This document shows positions 48,020 to 56,242 of a stretch of DNA of 64,000 nt, piece by piece. The DNA is from Promicromonospora thailandica (lineage in GTDB: Bacteria; Actinomycetota; Actinomycetes; Actinomycetales; Cellulomonadaceae): contig NZ_JAMTCS010000013.1 of NCBI RefSeq assembly GCF_024171955.1, positions 124,001-188,000 on the forward strand. Reading direction: 5' to 3'. A program made the translations under genes and the position numbers. Position 1 is the first letter of the stretch. Each line of letters starts with the position of its first letter. A model generated the notes under the pieces. The model saw only the letters and a program-made list of their open reading frames with translations, was not told where the DNA came from and made no database searches.

Positions 48020-48844
48020 TCAGCCCCCGAAGAAGCCCACGACCTGGTACCAGACCGCCATGGTGTCGTAGCCCATCTGGTCCAGGAACGCCCAGACGAT
48101 CCCGACGATCGCGTACAGCGACACGGGGATCAGGAAGATCCACTCCCGCACCGACCCGGCGTCGCCCAGGATCGGGATCGAGAGGTTGCCGCCCGAGCGC
48201 CAGATCATGTCGAGCTCGAGACCGCGGCCGTCCCGCATCCACCGCGGCGAACGGAACTTCAGGGGCCACAGCAGGGGCACGCCGTTGGTCGTGATCATGT
48301 CGCCGAGGATGTGCACGGTGCAGCCCAGCGCCACGCTGAACGGCATCCAGTACCACTCCTCGGGCGCGAACACCGCGATGAGCACCGCCAGCGTGATCGA
48401 CGTGGTCCACGGCAGCAGCTTGGTGTCCCGGGTGATCTTGAGCGCCTTGAGGGCGTAGGAGACCAGCAGCACGCACATGATGCCCGGGCCGATCAGGATC
48501 GCCCCGAACAGCCCGTCGCCGGTGTCCAGGGTGAGGAGGCTCAGCGCCCACGCGATGGCCGTGAACACGGCGATGCCGAGGATCGAGTGCGTCCCCTTGC
48601 GGTGACCGCCGGAGAGCTTCCCCACGGTCCTCGCCACGGCGTTCGACACCGGCTTGAGCGAGTTGGCGATGGTGCCGGAGTGATGGTCGGCGTCGGGCAG
48701 CAGGGCCGCGCCCGCGCAGACGAGCGAACCCACGATCACTCCCGCGTTCGAGACCCCCGGGTACCAGCCGAAGGCGATCGGCGTGGACGCGGTGACCGCT
48801 ACCCAGGCCGCGGCTCCCGTCGCGGCGTGGTTGCCTCCCATCAT
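48020..48844 (-). CDS. YdjM/DUF457-like membrane-bound metal-dependent hydrolase
   Basis: 274-aa inner-membrane protein of the YdjM/DUF457 family. It has the conserved metal-binding pattern: GGNHAATGAAAW, LLPDADHHSG, GGHRKGTHSILG and CTVHILGDMITTNGVPLLWP, plus four or five hydrophobic helices between them. In E. coli YdjM is SOS-induced; no LexA box is seen here. The first of two consecutive Met codons (48844) is chosen. The natural substrate of this family is unknown. Confidence 0.87.
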   Translation of the reverse strand: MMGGNHAATGAAAWVAVTASTPIAFGWYPGVSNAGVIVGSLVCAGAALLPDADHHSGTIANSLKPVSNAVARTVGKLSGGHRKGTHSILGIAVFTAIAWALSLLTLDTGDGLFGAILIGPGIMCVLLVSYALKALKITRDTKLLPWTTSITLAVLIAVFAPEEWYWMPFSVALGCTVHILGDMITTNGVPLLWPLKFRSPRWMRDGRGLELDMIWRSGGNLSIPILGDAGSVREWIFLIPVSLYAIVGIVWAFLDQMGYDTMAVWYQVVGFFGG

Positions 48845-48963
48845 GGTGGTGTGCGCTCCAGTTCCCGGGGTGTCCCGATTGAGTTGTTTCGTCCAGACTT
48901 GATGTGTCCCCGGGCACCCTAACGCGCGCCACCCACACGGTGGCGCAGGCACGACGACAGGGC

Positions 48964-49428
48964 TCAGGCGCCCGTCACGTACATGTAGTGGTGGAAGTGC
49001 TGGTCGCGCACGAAGCCCTCGGACTCGTACAGGCCCTGCGCGGCCACGTTGTCCCACGCCGTGGCCAGCGACACGCGGATGGCACCGTCCTCCTTGGCCC
49101 GCCGGCAGGTGTCCTGCACCAGCGCCCGCGCCGCACCCGTGCCGCGCGCGGCCGGCGTCACGAACAGGTCGTTGAGCACCCACGACCGGCTCAGGCTCAC
49201 CGACGACCACGTCGGATAGCTCTGGGCGAAGCCCACCAGCCCGCCGTCGGCCTCCGCGACCAGGAGCACGCTGTCACCCGCGTCCCGGCGGGCGGTGAGG
49301 TAGGCGCGCGCCTCGGCGTCGGGAACCTCCTGGTCGTAGAACCTCAGGTACTGGCGGAACAGGTCGACCACGGCATCGACGTCGTCGTCGGTCGCGGGGC
49401 GCACATCAGCAGACACGCCCGTGATCAT
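48964..49428 (-). CDS. GNAT-family N-acetyltransferase
   Basis: 154-aa GNAT enzyme of common layout. RPATDDDVDAVVDLFRQYL opens the fold, VLNDLFVTPAARGTGAARALV is the acetyl-CoA loop (RGTGAA), and WDNVAAQGLYESEGF is the C-terminal motif. Substrate unknown. The Met at 49428 is chosen as the nearest plausible start; Val codons a few residues later are possible. It is divergent from the LLM oxidoreductase gene. Confidence 0.88.
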   Translation of the reverse strand: MITGVSADVRPATDDDVDAVVDLFRQYLRFYDQEVPDAEARAYLTARRDAGDSVLLVAEADGGLVGFAQSYPTWSSVSLSRSWVLNDLFVTPAARGTGAARALVQDTCRRAKEDGAIRVSLATAWDNVAAQGLYESEGFVRDQHFHHYMYVTGA

Positions 49429-49540
49429 GTCAGGCCGACGGGGGTGGGCGCCACGGCCTCCCGCGATAACGCGCCGACCCGGGAGGTGATAAGACCCGTG
49501 ACACGGAACACGCGCGCCCCCGGAACGGTTGACACAGGCG

Positions 49541-50599
49541 ATGAACACCCCACGTCTGTCCGTCCTTGACCTCGTGCCCGTCCGCTCGGGCCAGACCAGC
49601 GCCCAGGCCCTGGCGGCCTCGCTCGATCTGGTCGCGCTCGCCGACCGTCTCGGCTTCGAGCGCTACTGGTTCGCCGAGCACCACAACATGGCGGCGGTCG
49701 CCGCGTCGTCGCCGCCCGTGATGATCGCGGCGGCCGCCGCGCGCACGTCCCGCATCCGCGTCGGGTCGGGTGGCGTCATGCTGCCGAACCACGCCCCGCT
49801 CGTCGTCGCGGAGCAGTTCGCGGCGCTGGAGGCGATGGCGCCCGGGCGCATCGACCTCGGCATCGGCCGCGCCCCCGGCAGCGACCCCGTGGTCACCTCG
49901 CTCCTGCGGGCCACGGGCCCGACGGCGGACGTGGACCGGTTCCCGCAGCACGTCACCGACATCCTGAGCCTCATGCGGCCCGACGGCGCCCGCCTGCGCC
50001 TGGTGTCGGGCGACGTCTACGACGTGCGGGCCACGCCCGCGGCCGACGGGACGCCCACGCTGTGGCTGCTGGGGTCCAGCGACTACTCCGCGCGCCTGGC
50101 GGCCGAGCTCGGCCTCCCGTACGTGTTCGCCAACCACTTCTCGGGCCAGGGCATGGACCAGATCCTGGCGCTCTACCGGGACGGCTACCGGCCCTCGGAG
50201 GACCACCCGGAGCCGCGGACGTTCGTCACGGCCAACGCGGTGGTGGCGCCGACGTCCGACGAGGCGCACGACCGCGCCCTGCCGCAGCTGCGCCAGATGG
50301 CGCGCCTGCGCTCCGGCCGGCCGCTGGGTCCGCTGGAGACCGTCGAGGAGGCGCTGGCCGCCGGCGCCGCCGAGCCCGCCGACGGCGTCATGGCCCAGTC
50401 GATCGAGGCGATGCGCACGCGCTGGCTCATCGGCGACGGCGACCAGGTGGCCGCCCAGGTGCGCGACCTGTCCGAGCGGTACGGCGTCGAGGAGGTCATG
50501 CTGGTGCCGGTCGCGGGATCCCGCGCCGGCGAGCCTCTGACTGCCACGCCGGGGCGCACCCAGACCCTGGAGCTCCTGGCGAAGGCGCTGGCCGGCTGA
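49541..50599 (+). CDS. LLM-class flavin-dependent oxidoreductase (luciferase-like)
   Basis: 352-aa luciferase-like monooxygenase family protein (TIM barrel binding FMN or F420). Diagnostic parts: LDLVPVRSGQTSAQAL, FERYWFAEHHNMAAVAASSPPVMIAA, RIRVGSGGVMLPNHAPLVVAEQFAAL, RIDLGIGRAPGSDP and LWLLGSSDYSARLAAELGLPYVFANHF. This is the MsnO8/YhbW-like subgroup of unknown substrate. ATG at 49541 is chosen; a TTG four codons upstream is in frame. It converges with the HNH gene across a 24-bp perfect hairpin. Confidence 0.92.
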   Translation: MNTPRLSVLDLVPVRSGQTSAQALAASLDLVALADRLGFERYWFAEHHNMAAVAASSPPVMIAAAAARTSRIRVGSGGVMLPNHAPLVVAEQFAALEAMAPGRIDLGIGRAPGSDPVVTSLLRATGPTADVDRFPQHVTDILSLMRPDGARLRLVSGDVYDVRATPAADGTPTLWLLGSSDYSARLAAELGLPYVFANHFSGQGMDQILALYRDGYRPSEDHPEPRTFVTANAVVAPTSDEAHDRALPQLRQMARLRSGRPLGPLETVEEALAAGAAEPADGVMAQSIEAMRTRWLIGDGDQVAAQVRDLSERYGVEEVMLVPVAGSRAGEPLTATPGRTQTLELLAKALAG

Positions 50600-50617
50600 C
50601 GCGGGAGAGTCCGCTGG

Positions 50618-50671
50618 GAGAACGACCTGGGGTACCGGATCCGACGTGATCCGGTACCCCAGGTCGTTCTC
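50618..50671. terminator. 24-bp perfect hairpin between convergent genes
   Basis: Arms GAGAACGACCTGGGGTACCG(GATC) and exact complement, loop CGACGT. It sits between the convergent LLM and HNH gene ends and would serve both as terminator. Long and perfect like families A and B but with unrelated sequence. Confidence 0.8.
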
Positions 50672-50685
50672 GAGGCCCACCCGCG

Positions 50686-51156
50686 TCAGGCCGCGCGGGC
50701 TGCTCTGTGGCGGATGGCGCGTGCGTAGTCGGCGCGTGGCACGTGCGGCGTCAGGTGGAGCACCATGCCGGCCTCGGCCGGGGTGCGGTCCGCCTTGTGC
50801 GAGTTGCACTCGTAGCACGCGGCCACGAGGTTCATCCACGTCGAGGGGCCGCCGCGCGACCGGGGCAGGATGTGGTCCACGGTCTCGGCGGGACCGCCGC
50901 AGTACGCGCACATGCCGTCGCGGCGCTTGACGCCCAGCTTGGTGCACGCGGGCGCGCCGCCCGACTTGTAGAGCCACCGCATCGTCACGTACCGGACCAG
51001 CCGCAGCACGCGCGGTAAGGGGAAGGGTCCGAAGGAGCGGCCGTCGACCGCCTCCTCCACGACCGCGACCTCGCGCACGAGCATGTGGATGGCGTGCCGG
51101 ACCGATACCCGGTGCAGCGGCTCGTAGCCGGCATTGAGGACAAGGACGTCGGCCAC
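50686..51156 (-). CDS. HNH endonuclease
   Basis: 156-aa HNH nuclease common in actinobacteria. The N-terminal region VLVLNAGYEPLHRVSVRHAIHMLV is typical. The HNH core reads CAYCGGPAETVDHILPRSRGGPSTWMNLVAACYECN, which combines two Cys pairs binding zinc with the catalytic DH and the N of the motif. Members of this family are widespread single-copy genes of unknown role. The ATG is preceded by GGAAGGAGCAGGCCCGTGGCC on the minus strand, a usable site. Confidence 0.9.
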   Translation of the reverse strand: MADVLVLNAGYEPLHRVSVRHAIHMLVREVAVVEEAVDGRSFGPFPLPRVLRLVRYVTMRWLYKSGGAPACTKLGVKRRDGMCAYCGGPAETVDHILPRSRGGPSTWMNLVAACYECNSHKADRTPAEAGMVLHLTPHVPRADYARAIRHRAARAA

Positions 51157-51246
51157 GGGCCTGCTCCTTCCGGTGAGCTTGTCGTTCCTGCTGATGTCTC
51201 GGGTGGTGCTGTACGGCGCAGGCCGGTTCGCGCCCGGGACGACAAG

Positions 51247-51278
51247 AGCCGCCCGGGAACAGGCATCCCGAGGCGGCT
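51247..51278 (-). terminator. Terminator of the 33-aa small ORF
   Basis: Hairpin AGCCGCC(C)GGGA / TCCCGAGGCGGCT with one unpaired base and a 7-nt loop. It begins 29 nt beyond the small ORF's stop codon on the minus strand and about 90 nt before the HNH start. Confidence 0.6.
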
Positions 51279-51306
51279 CACGTTCACTGGTCCGGCGTCT
51301 GCCGGA

Positions 51307-51408
51307 TCAGGAGCGTATGGCGCCCCGGATGGCCTCGCGGCCGTCCCACAGGTGCGTGGCGGTGGTCGGGTAGGACGATGCGGTGGCGTCGCTGATCGTG
51401 CGGACCAT
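51307..51408 (-). CDS. 33-aa putative small protein
   Basis: A 33-codon frame beginning MVRTISDATASSYP and ending GAIRS, with GGGAAGGAAGCG upstream of the ATG and its own hairpin terminator after the stop. It therefore looks like a separate monocistronic small gene, not part of the HNH gene. No transmembrane segment; moderately polar. Its codons follow the high-GC third-position rule. I do not recognise it. Confidence 0.5.
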   Translation of the reverse strand: MVRTISDATASSYPTTATHLWDGREAIRGAIRS

Positions 51409-51565
51409 CGTGGATCGCTTCCTTCCCGTCTCGTGCGGATGAGTCTGTCTGGTGCGGTGCGGACACACGTCCGTACCTCCACGGCGCGAGTCCGTGTGTG
51501 AAGAAAGGTACAACGAGGACTTGGCCTCGTCTATGGCTTTTCCGGAACTGAAACCCAAGAGTTCC

Positions 51566-52384
51566 TCAAATCTCCGACGTCGCCCGGGACCGCGCGAGCT
51601 CCTCCTGCACCGCGGAGAGCTGCGCCCGGATCGCCCGCAGCTCGTCCATGACCTCCGCGTCGGACCTCTCCTCGTGCTCGGCCAGGTCGTCGATGCTCTC
51701 CATGCCGCTGACGACCACGGCGATGAAGAGGTTCAGCACGGCGAACGAGACCACGAGGATGAACACGACGAAGAAGATCCAGGCCATGGGCTCGTGCACC
51801 ATCACCTCGTCGGCGATGTCCGGCCAGGCCTCGCCGGTCATGACCTGGAACAGGGTGAACGCCGTCGTCCCGAGGTCGCCGAAGTGGTCCGGCGCGATCG
51901 CGCCGTAGAGGTTGGTCGCGATCACCACGGACACGTACATGACCAGGACCAGCAGCGCGCCGACCGACCCCATGCCGGGCACGGCCGCGACCAGCCCGTT
52001 CACCACCCGCTTCATCGCGGGCACGGAGTCGGCCAGGCGCAGCACGCGCAGCACCCGCAGGGCGCGCAGCACCGCCAGCGGGCCGGTCGCGGGGATCAGG
52101 GCGATCCCCACCACGAGCAGGTCGAAAACGCTCCACGGGTCCCGGAAGAACCGGAACCCGTGGGCGAGCAGCCGCAGCGCGATCTCGGTGACGAAGAACC
52201 AGAGCATCGCGTCGTCGACGACCTGCAGCACCTGGTCCACGGGGCCGTCGACGATCGACGTCTCCAGACCCAGCACGACGGCGTTGGCGATGATCACGCC
52301 CAGCACCGCCCGCTGGAACCCGGGGTGCTCCACCAACCCCCGCAGGCGCGCTCGAATCGATACGTCACCGCCGCCGACCGACAT
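51566..52384 (-). CDS. Voltage-gated sodium channel, NaChBac-like
   Basis: 272-aa one-domain six-helix ion channel. S1-S3 include VVLGLETSIV and FDLLVVGIALIP. S4 carries regularly spaced arginines (LRALRVLRVLRLAD). The pore loop TLFQVMTGEAWPDI aligns with the NaChBac filter TLFQVVTLESWASG, keeping the selectivity Glu but with Gly and Ala beside it. S6 is FILVVSFAVLNLFIAVVVSGM, followed by a C-terminal coiled coil (about 235-265) that tetramerises such channels. Likely conducts Na+; the changed filter could alter selectivity. ATG preceded by AAAGGAG. Confidence 0.92.
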   Translation of the reverse strand: MSVGGGDVSIRARLRGLVEHPGFQRAVLGVIIANAVVLGLETSIVDGPVDQVLQVVDDAMLWFFVTEIALRLLAHGFRFFRDPWSVFDLLVVGIALIPATGPLAVLRALRVLRVLRLADSVPAMKRVVNGLVAAVPGMGSVGALLVLVMYVSVVIATNLYGAIAPDHFGDLGTTAFTLFQVMTGEAWPDIADEVMVHEPMAWIFFVVFILVVSFAVLNLFIAVVVSGMESIDDLAEHEERSDAEVMDELRAIRAQLSAVQEELARSRATSEI

Positions 52385-52430
52385 CCGGACTCCTTTCAGG
52401 GTGATTGTCCGGAATGCAGAGTAACGGCCG

Positions 52431-53708
52431 TTACCAGGACACGGGCTCGCGGATGATCGGGCACGTCATGCAGTGGCCGCCGCCCCGGCCGCGGCCCAGC
52501 TCGCCGCCGGCGATCTCGATCACCTCGACGCCCGCCTTGCGCAGCAGGTCGTTCGTGGTCGTGTTCCGGTCGTAGGTGAACACGACGCCTGGCTCGACCG
52601 CCACCGAGTTGTTGCCGCTGTCCCACTGCTGCCGCTCGGACTCGTACACGTCGCCGCCGGTCTCGATGACCCGCAGCTCGCCCAGCCCGGACACCTGGCC
52701 CACGACGTCGAGGAAGGAGGACCCGCCGGCGTCGGTCACCGACACGCCCAGCGGGCCGCCGTCGGGCCGCAGGACGAACGGGTGGATGCGGTCCACGATG
52801 CGCGGGTACACGGTCACGGTGTCGACGTCGACGAACGTCATGACCGTGTCGAGGTGCATGGCCGCGCGCAGGCGCGGCATGCCCGCCACGACCACCTGCT
52901 CGGCCGCGCCCGCCTGGAACAGCGAGGCGGCCACCTCGGTGATCGCCTGCCGCGAGGTGCGCTCGCTCATGCCCATGAGCACCGTGCCGTTGCCGATCGG
53001 CATGATGTCGCCGCCCTCGAACGTGGCCTCGCCGTGGCTCGTCTCCGGGTCGCCCCACCACACGCGGCTGCCCACGTACTCGGGGTGGAACGTGTAGACC
53101 GCCTTCATCAGCAGCGTCTCGTCACGGCGCGCCCGCCAGTACAGCGGGTTCAGCGTGAGGCCGCCGTAGATCCAGCACGTGGTGTCGCGCGTGAACAGCG
53201 TGTTGGGCAGCGGCGGCATGAGGTACTCGCGCGTGTCCGGGCTGAGGTCGGCCAGCGCGCGGAAGCCCGGCGGCAGCTCGGGCACGTCCGCGACCGCGAG
53301 GCCGCCGATGAGGTAGCGCGCCAGCTCGTGCTCGGGCAGCGACTCCAGGTACTCGCGGGTCGCCTCCACGAGGCCGTTGCCGACGATCTCGGGCACGATC
53401 TTGCGGTCGAGCAGCCAGTCGCGGGCGCCGGGCACGCGGAGCGTCTCGGCGAGCAGCGCGTGCAGCTCGACCACGTCGACGTCCCGGCTGCGCAGCTCGG
53501 CGACGAAGTCGGCGTGGTCCTGCTCGGCGCGCTCGACCCAGAGCACGTCGTCGAACAGCAGGTCGGCGGAGTTGGACGGGGTGAGCCGCTGGTGGGCCAG
53601 GCCCGGCGCGCAGACCAGGACCTTGCGCAGGCGGCCGACCTCCGAGTGGACGCCGTACGCCGACGAGGGTGTGCCGGCCGGGGGCGGTGTGATGTCGATG
53701 GTGTTCAT
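52431..53708 (-). CDS. arcA: Arginine deiminase
   Basis: 425-aa arginine deiminase converting L-arginine to citrulline and ammonia. Family landmarks: [31 protein letters not shown] (substrate Asp/Arg), [23 protein letters not shown] (catalytic Glu and Asp), [11 protein letters not shown] (catalytic His) and [10 protein letters not shown] near the C-terminus with nucleophile Cys413. All catalytic residues are present. The usual partners arcB, arcC and arcD are not adjacent, so citrulline must be handled by genes elsewhere or used in acid/nitrogen physiology. The VIT1-like gene is 16 nt upstream on the same strand, but it ends rather than starts the unit. Confidence 0.95.
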   Translation of the reverse strand: MNTIDITPPPAGTPSSAYGVHSEVGRLRKVLVCAPGLAHQRLTPSNSADLLFDDVLWVERAEQDHADFVAELRSRDVDVVELHALLAETLRVPGARDWLLDRKIVPEIVGNGLVEATREYLESLPEHELARYLIGGLAVADVPELPPGFRALADLSPDTREYLMPPLPNTLFTRDTTCWIYGGLTLNPLYWRARRDETLLMKAVYTFHPEYVGSRVWWGDPETSHGEATFEGGDIMPIGNGTVLMGMSERTSRQAITEVAASLFQAGAAEQVVVAGMPRLRAAMHLDTVMTFVDVDTVTVYPRIVDRIHPFVLRPDGGPLGVSVTDAGGSSFLDVVGQVSGLGELRVIETGGDVYESERQQWDSGNNSVAVEPGVVFTYDRNTTTNDLLRKAGVEVIEIAGGELGRGRGGGHCMTCPIIREPVSW

Positions 53709-53724
53709 CGGGCGCTAACGGTAC

Positions 53725-54462
53725 TCACCCCATCGCCGTCGTGCCGAGCAGCGAGCCGACGGCGAACGTGGCCCCCAGCGCCAGCGCCCCGCCGACGACG
53801 ACGCGTGCCGTCGCGCGCGCTCGCGGCGCCCCGCCGATCCACGCGCCGAGCCAGCCGGTGCCGGCGAGCGCCGCGAGCACGACGACGAACGTGAGCCCGA
53901 CCCGCCAGGGTTCGGGGATCAGGACGACGGCGGCCAGCGGCAGGACGGCACCGAGCGTGAAGGCGACCGCGGAGGCGAGCGCGGCGTTCCAGGGGCTGAC
54001 GACCTCGTCCTCGTCGATGCCGAGCTCGGCCTCCAGGTGCGCGGACAGGGCGTCGTGCTCGGTGAGCTCGAGGGCGACCTGGCGGGCCGTGGCGGGGGAC
54101 AGGCCCTTGGCCTGGTACAGCTCGGTCAGCTCCGCGAGCTCCTCCTCGGGCATCTCAGCGAGCTCGGCGCGCTCCTTGGCGATGAGGGCCCGCTGGGTGT
54201 CGGACTGGCTGGAGACCGACACGTACTCGCCGAGCGCCATGGAGATCGCCCCGCCCACGAGGGCGGCGAGGCCGGCGGTGAGGATCGGGCCGGTCCGCGA
54301 CGTGGCGGCGGCGACGCCGACGGCGACGGCCGCGACGGACACGATGCCGTCGTTCGCGCCGAGCACGCCCGCGCGGAGCCAGTTCAGGCGTTCGGCAAGG
54401 CCGCCGGTGTGGGGTTCGTCCGGGTGCCCGACGGCGGCGGCGCCCGAGGGTTCTGTCGTCAT
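53725..54462 (-). CDS. VIT1/CCC1-family transporter
   Basis: 245-aa VIT1/CCC1-type membrane protein, a family of Fe2+/Mn2+ transporters. The N-terminal RLNWLRAGVLGANDGIVSVAA is the family signature. The first two helices end with GGAISMALGEYVSVSSQSD. A cytoplasmic Glu-rich stretch (about 95-150; ELAEMPEEELAELTELYQ) forms the metal-binding domain of the fold. Three more C-terminal helices follow. Exports or stores divalent iron or manganese. Start chosen at MTTEPSG; the arginine deiminase gene follows downstream by 16 nt. Confidence 0.9.
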   Translation of the reverse strand: MTTEPSGAAAVGHPDEPHTGGLAERLNWLRAGVLGANDGIVSVAAVAVGVAAATSRTGPILTAGLAALVGGAISMALGEYVSVSSQSDTQRALIAKERAELAEMPEEELAELTELYQAKGLSPATARQVALELTEHDALSAHLEAELGIDEDEVVSPWNAALASAVAFTLGAVLPLAAVVLIPEPWRVGLTFVVVLAALAGTGWLGAWIGGAPRARATARVVVGGALALGATFAVGSLLGTTAMG

Positions 54463-54539
54463 GGGCTCAGGCAACCAGGCCGCGCCGCGCGGGGCCACTT
54501 CCGGCGGGTGGGTTGGACAGCCTGTCCTTGCCCGCGCCC

Positions 54540-54613
54540 GCTCCTCTTCGAGACCGAGGTTGCTTCTCTTTGAACGGGCGCAAAGAGAAGCAACCTCGGT
54601 CTCGAAGAGGAGC
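54540..54613. repeat. 33-bp perfect hairpin
   Basis: Arms begin GCTCCTCTTCGAGACCGAGG and are perfectly complementary over 33 bp, with an 8-nt loop AACGGGCG. It lies 11 nt beyond the DUF1684 stop codon. The longest perfect hairpin in the window. It is AT-richer than its surroundings and only loosely similar to family A. Confidence 0.88.
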
Positions 54614-54624
54614 GGCGGCCGGGG

Positions 54625-55314
54625 TCAGAGGGCCGACGTGGCGGGGGTGCGCTCGCCGACCGGGACCTCCTGGTCCAGCGTGTTGCCGGGCTGGGCCAGC
54701 GGGCAGACCCAGGCCGGGTCGTAGGCGCACGACGGGTTGTAGGCGAAGTTGAGGTCCAGGACGAGGTCGCCCACGCCGTCGTCGTAGCCGGCCTCGCCCG
54801 TGTGGCCGAGCCAGGAGCCCTTGATGGTGTCCAGGAGGTAGCGTCCGCCGCCGTAGGTGCCGCCGGGCACGCCCGCGAGCGTGTCCTTGATCGGCACGAA
54901 CAGGCCGCCGCCGTAGGAGGCGAGGCGCCAGACGTCGAGCGTGCCCAGCCCGGACAGCTCGACGGTGCCGAGCAGCTCGAACGGGATGACGCCGTCGGTC
55001 GCGGTGGGCACGTCGAGGCGGCGCGGGGCGCCGTCGGGTCCGGGCTCCGCGGGCACGACGGGCGCGGTGAAGCGCCAGGCCGGGTCGTAGGGGGTGACGG
55101 TGAGCCCGGTGAAGCCGGGCTTGTCCTCGGGCAGGATCGGCGAGGCCGGGTGGTTCGCGAAGAGGTCGTCGCGGGCGGCGACCCAGAAGGCGTGCGCGTC
55201 GGCCGGGTCCTGCGCGCCGCGGCGGCGCACCTCGGCGTAGATCGCGAACACGCGGCGGCGCCAGTCCGCGGTCTGGAGGGCTGTGGTGACCGGGGAGGTG
55301 GTGGCCTGCGTCAT
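54625..55314 (-). CDS. DUF1684 protein
   Basis: 229-aa DUF1684-family protein. The C-terminal signature DLNFAYNPSCAYDPAWVCPL followed by QEVPVGER is diagnostic. Earlier PASPILPEDKPGFTGL and RLASYGGGLFVPIKDT also fit. Function unknown; no signal peptide. The minus-strand TAGTGT 7 nt before the ATG suggests a leaderless transcript. The next gene on the same strand upstream is the Ddn-like gene, 27 nt away. Confidence 0.88.
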   Translation of the reverse strand: MTQATTSPVTTALQTADWRRRVFAIYAEVRRRGAQDPADAHAFWVAARDDLFANHPASPILPEDKPGFTGLTVTPYDPAWRFTAPVVPAEPGPDGAPRRLDVPTATDGVIPFELLGTVELSGLGTLDVWRLASYGGGLFVPIKDTLAGVPGGTYGGGRYLLDTIKGSWLGHTGEAGYDDGVGDLVLDLNFAYNPSCAYDPAWVCPLAQPGNTLDQEVPVGERTPATSAL

Positions 55315-55341
55315 GCGGACGACACTACCCACGGGCGGCCG

Positions 55342-55794
55342 TCAGCGGGGTGTGAGGTCGATGACGGGGATCTCGCGGTCGGTGCCCTGCTCGTACCGCC
55401 GGAAGTTCGCGGCCCGGGCGGTGATCTGCCGCCAGGCCTCGGCCCGCTCGGCGCCGTGCAGCTCGCGGGCGCGTACCGGGACGGTGCGCCCGCCGGTCTC
55501 GACGGTGAGCCGGTCCGGGTGGGCCGCCACGTTGAGGTACCAGGCGGGGTTCGTGGCGGCGCCCCAGTTGGACGCGACCACGCGCCAGGTACCGTCGGGC
55601 CCCGGGAACCAGGCCAGCGGCGTGGCGCGGGGCTCGCCGGTGCGGCGGCCCACGGTCGTCAGCACCAGGACGCGGGTGCCGAGCAGGGAGCGCCGGCTGC
55701 GTCGCGCGAACCACGCCAGGACCCGGTTGACGCGGCGGAACATCGGACCGGGAGGCCGGGCCCCGCGGGTGCCGGTCGGGTGCGAGAAGCTCAT
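55342..55794 (-). CDS. Deazaflavin (F420)-dependent nitroreductase-like protein
   Basis: 150-aa Ddn/FDOR-A type split-barrel protein. LLGTRVLVLTTVGRRTGEPRATPLAWF is the F420-binding signature and VVASNWGAATNPAWYLNVAAHP the second landmark. The family includes the nitroimidazole-reducing Ddn of Mycobacterium and depends on coenzyme F420. No F420 biosynthesis gene is in view. Leaderless start likely: TACGAT lies 7 nt before the ATG and overlaps the promoter of the divergent VOC gene. Confidence 0.9.
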   Translation of the reverse strand: MSFSHPTGTRGARPPGPMFRRVNRVLAWFARRSRRSLLGTRVLVLTTVGRRTGEPRATPLAWFPGPDGTWRVVASNWGAATNPAWYLNVAAHPDRLTVETGGRTVPVRARELHGAERAEAWRQITARAANFRRYEQGTDREIPVIDLTPR

Positions 55795-55801
55795 GGGGTT
55801 G

Positions 55802-55811
55802 ATCGTAGGAT
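55802..55811. promoter_or_regulatory. Overlapping divergent leaderless promoters
   Basis: Plus-strand TAGGAT (55806-55811, 6 nt before the VOC ATG) and minus-strand TACGAT (55807-55802, 7 nt before the Ddn-like ATG) overlap by 2 bp. The start codons are only 23 nt apart, so the two genes cannot be bound by polymerase simultaneously. Confidence 0.6.
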
Positions 55812-55817
55812 CACCGG

Positions 55818-56186
55818 ATGCTCAGGATCTCCGACATGACCTACCTCGTCCGCGACCAGGACGAGGCGCTCGCGTTCTTCGTGGACGCCCTCGGCTTCGT
55901 CGTGCGGCAGGACGAGGCGAACGCGTCCGGCGGGCGCCGCGTCGTCGTCGGCCCGGCGGACGGTGGCACCGGGCTGGTCCTGGCCGTGTCGGACGCCGCG
56001 GGCGACCAGGCGTCGGGCAAGGTCGCCTTCTTCCTGGAGACCGACGACTTCGCCGCCCAGCACGCCCGGATGGCGGCGGCGGGCGTGCGGTTCCGCGAGG
56101 AGCCGCGCCACGAGGAGTACGGCACGGTGGCGGTCTTCGAGGACCTGTACGGCATGCCGTGGGACCTGATCGAGCCGCCGCGCTGA
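55818..56186 (+). CDS. VOC-family (glyoxalase/bleomycin-resistance-like) protein
   Basis: 122-aa vicinal-oxygen-chelate fold: MTYLVRDQDEALAFFVDALGF opens the first module. FLETDDFAAQHARMAAAGVRF and YGTVAVFEDLYGMPWDLIEP form the second, with the metal-ligand Glu at the end (LIEPP). Single-domain VOC proteins act as dimers; enzyme activity or ligand unknown. Probably leaderless. Confidence 0.88.
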   Translation: MLRISDMTYLVRDQDEALAFFVDALGFVVRQDEANASGGRRVVVGPADGGTGLVLAVSDAAGDQASGKVAFFLETDDFAAQHARMAAAGVRFREEPRHEEYGTVAVFEDLYGMPWDLIEPPR

Positions 56187-56197
56187 GGGTACGGGTA

Positions 56198-56230
56198 CCG
56201 GCGGCCCGGGACGCGTTCCCGGGCCGCCGG
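56198..56230. terminator. Bidirectional terminator
   Basis: Perfect 14-bp stem CCGGCGGCCCGGGA and complement with loop CGCGT, between the convergent VOC and M23 peptidase genes. Confidence 0.8.
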
Positions 56231-56242
56231 CGCCTGAGGGTG

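Noticed and set aside
52431-53708. Arginine deiminase considered as part of an arc operon
   Set aside because: No arcB, arcC or arcD gene is nearby; neighbours are an ion channel and a VIT1-like transporter.
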